From NCBI GenBank assembly GCA_017462425.1, contig JAFTRD010000016.1, positions 1 to 6,733 of the forward strand: a stretch of DNA of 6,733 nucleotides, in the 5' to 3' direction. Source of the DNA: Clostridia bacterium. GTDB taxonomy: Bacteria > Bacillota_A > Clostridia > Christensenellales > Borkfalkiaceae. The number at the start of each line of letters is the position of its first letter. Positions within the stretch are counted from its first letter, which is position 1. The notes under the pieces are model-generated. The model made no database searches. It had not been told where the DNA came from and saw only the letters and a program-made list of their open reading frames with translations. Made by a program: the position numbers and the translations under genes. This document shows positions 5,833-6,733 of the stretch, piece after piece.

Positions 5833-6552
5833 CTCCTGTGGTTCTTCTTTGATAACGGTGGGAATAAACTGTTTTGCAAACCTTCCCTTACCTCGGGTCA
5901 GAACGTAAAAATACCCGATCACCGAAAAGGCGAGCGCGCCGAAGAAGTTTAAAATTAAATCCTTCATGGTATCAAACAGTCCTATATCCAAAAATCCACC
6001 CTCCACGGCGGTTAAAATATTCCCCCCCGCATCGTACAGTACCGTTCGGGCTATATTTTCCACGGTAACCACTACGTTTTGTCTGCTCTCGTCCAGTATA
6101 ACGCTGCGCACGGTATTGATAATGAAATCCTTTTGCATATCCGCTTTCATCACCGTATCCATAAAAAATTCAAAAAATTCCCATAATACGCCAACGGTCA
6201 TGGAAAAGCAAAACGCCACCACCGTTAAAAATACCGGGGAGAGATTGATTTTTCTATTTTTTCGGATTAAAATATCAATGAGCGCAAAGCCGATTGCCGC
6301 GCATAAAAAACCGTTCAGCGTGTGCAATATACTGTCCCAAAGCGGAAAATTCACGTAAAAAGCGGCGGCTTCGCCCAGCATTTCCGAGCAAAAAATAAAC
6401 AAAAGAATAATAATTTCCAGCGTGGCGGGCAATTCTATTCCAAATTCCTCTTCGACGAAAAAGGGGAGTAAAAATAACACCAGAGTCAAAACGCAGAAAA
6501 AAGCCGTTGCCCATTCGCCCCGCACCAGGGCAAATATCAAGGCAACGACCAC
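5812..6552 (-). CDS. Polytopic membrane protein resembling the DUF2238/YjdF group; N-terminus uncertain
   Basis: From a GTG at 6552-6550 the frame gives 246 residues with about six hydrophobic segments (roughly 1-10, 18-32, 44-66, 74-95, 105-126, 198-217). The C-terminal tail is charged (EEPQEKNADKR). Conserved-looking motifs are LWDSILHTLNGFL (71-83), GVLWEFFEFFMD (121-132) and GLFDTMKDLILNFFGA (191-206). Buried acidic and histidine residues in this pattern resemble the uncharacterised DUF2238/YjdF-type inner-membrane proteins. The family link is from memory and no function can be given. The GTG start is doubtful: it cuts through a hydrophobic helix, has no ribosome binding site, and the same frame stays open for 36 more residues upstream without an ATG, GTG or TTG (see the entry at 6553-6667). 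It is convergent with glmS and shares its terminator. Confidence 0.75.
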   Translation of the reverse strand: MVVALIFALVRGEWATAFFCVLTLVLFLLPFFVEEEFGIELPATLEIIILLFIFCSEMLGEAAAFYVNFPLWDSILHTLNGFLCAAIGFALIDILIRKNRKINLSPVFLTVVAFCFSMTVGVLWEFFEFFMDTVMKADMQKDFIINTVRSVILDESRQNVVVTVENIARTVLYDAGGNILTAVEGGFLDIGLFDTMKDLILNFFGALAFSVIGYFYVLTRGKGRFAKQFIPTVIKEEPQEKNADKR

Positions 6553-6667
6553 TAAAATCCGAAGAAACAGGTACAGCCAAACGGTAGCCTTATGCTCCCT
6601 TGCCTGTCTATGCAGCCTTCGCCAAAGCGAGGGCGTTTTTTCTTTTTTTTCCTTTCCGTTTCAACAT
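6553..6667 (-). other. Probable missing N-terminal coding segment of the membrane protein, frame broken at an A-rich tract
   Basis: The frame of the downstream gene continues upstream to a TGA at 6663-6661. It encodes a basic stretch (TPSLWRRLHRQAREHK) and the start of a transmembrane helix (VWLYLFLRIL), a convincing N-terminus for that protein, but it has no usual start codon. An ATG at 6667-6665 opens another frame reading MLKRKGKK, which would join the gene if one A were removed from the eight-A run (complement of 6643-6650). A second ATG at 6686-6684 would need one base added instead. Neither ATG has a clear Shine-Dalgarno site. A sequence or assembly error, a real frameshift mutation, or slippage on the A8/A6 tracts are all possible. 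Confidence 0.45.
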
Positions 6668-6733
6668 TATTACGCAGTATCTGCATTCTTCTTACGTATT
6701 ATGCGAAAAAAGGGGGAGGAGGGGGAGCGCTAC

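Noticed and set aside
6661..6705. Imperfect inverted repeat (CATTATTACG and CGTATTATG) upstream of the membrane protein gene
   Set aside because: The arms mismatch and no operator family is recognised; AT-rich sequence gives such matches easily.
6704..6733. Purine-rich tract AAAAAAGGGGGAGGAGGGGG at the right edge, possible quadruplex, ribosome binding site or end of a neighbouring gene
   Set aside because: G runs are uneven, no start codon follows within the window, and minus-strand frames through it are too short to judge.

Overview
The window looks like chromosomal DNA from an endospore-forming member of the Firmicutes, probably a clostridial and possibly uncultured gut lineage. The evidence is an intact sigma-K-type sporulation sigma factor with a hydrophobic pro-sequence, strong Shine-Dalgarno sites of the GGAGG/GAGGTGA type, an RNase P RNA resembling type A rather than the Bacillus type B form, and moderate GC. 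No mobile element, CRISPR array, tRNA gene or phage gene was seen. The lineage cannot be fixed further from sequence reading alone.

Layout. (1) Positions 1-558, minus strand: the first 186 residues of a sodium-coupled NSS-family transporter, whose 3' end lies outside the window. (2) Positions 585-930, minus strand: rnpB, the RNase P RNA, with an extended -10 promoter just upstream; only 26 nt separate it from the transporter. (3) Positions 931-1067: a divergent intergenic region. (4) Positions 1068-2569, plus strand: sigK and a short GlmU-like acetyltransferase, 26 nt apart, ending in a strong intrinsic terminator. (5) Positions 2666-5775, plus strand: glmM and glmS, 5 nt apart, ending in a terminator that appears bidirectional. 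(6) Positions 5812-6552, minus strand: a polytopic membrane protein resembling the DUF2238/YjdF group. Its natural N-terminus seems to lie further upstream, across an A-rich tract that breaks the reading frame. (7) Positions 6668-6733: no gene recognised; it holds a purine-rich tract at the edge.

How the genes fit together. GlmS (fructose-6-P to glucosamine-6-P), GlmM (to glucosamine-1-P) and the GlmU-like left-handed beta-helix protein (acetylation to GlcNAc-1-P) are consecutive steps toward UDP-GlcNAc. The final uridylyltransferase step is absent here, because the GlmU-like protein has lost the pyrophosphorylase domain. This set sits directly behind sigK, and a sequence fitting the sigma-K -10 consensus (CATANNNTA) lies in front of glmM and another in front of sigK. 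A working idea is that the cluster supplies amino sugar in the mother cell late in sporulation, for cortex or coat. That is inference: the -35 matches are weak and these genes could equally be housekeeping. The most unusual items are the uridylyltransferase-less GlmU homologue beside sigK, the divergent active-site motifs of GlmM, and the broken N-terminus of the membrane protein gene.
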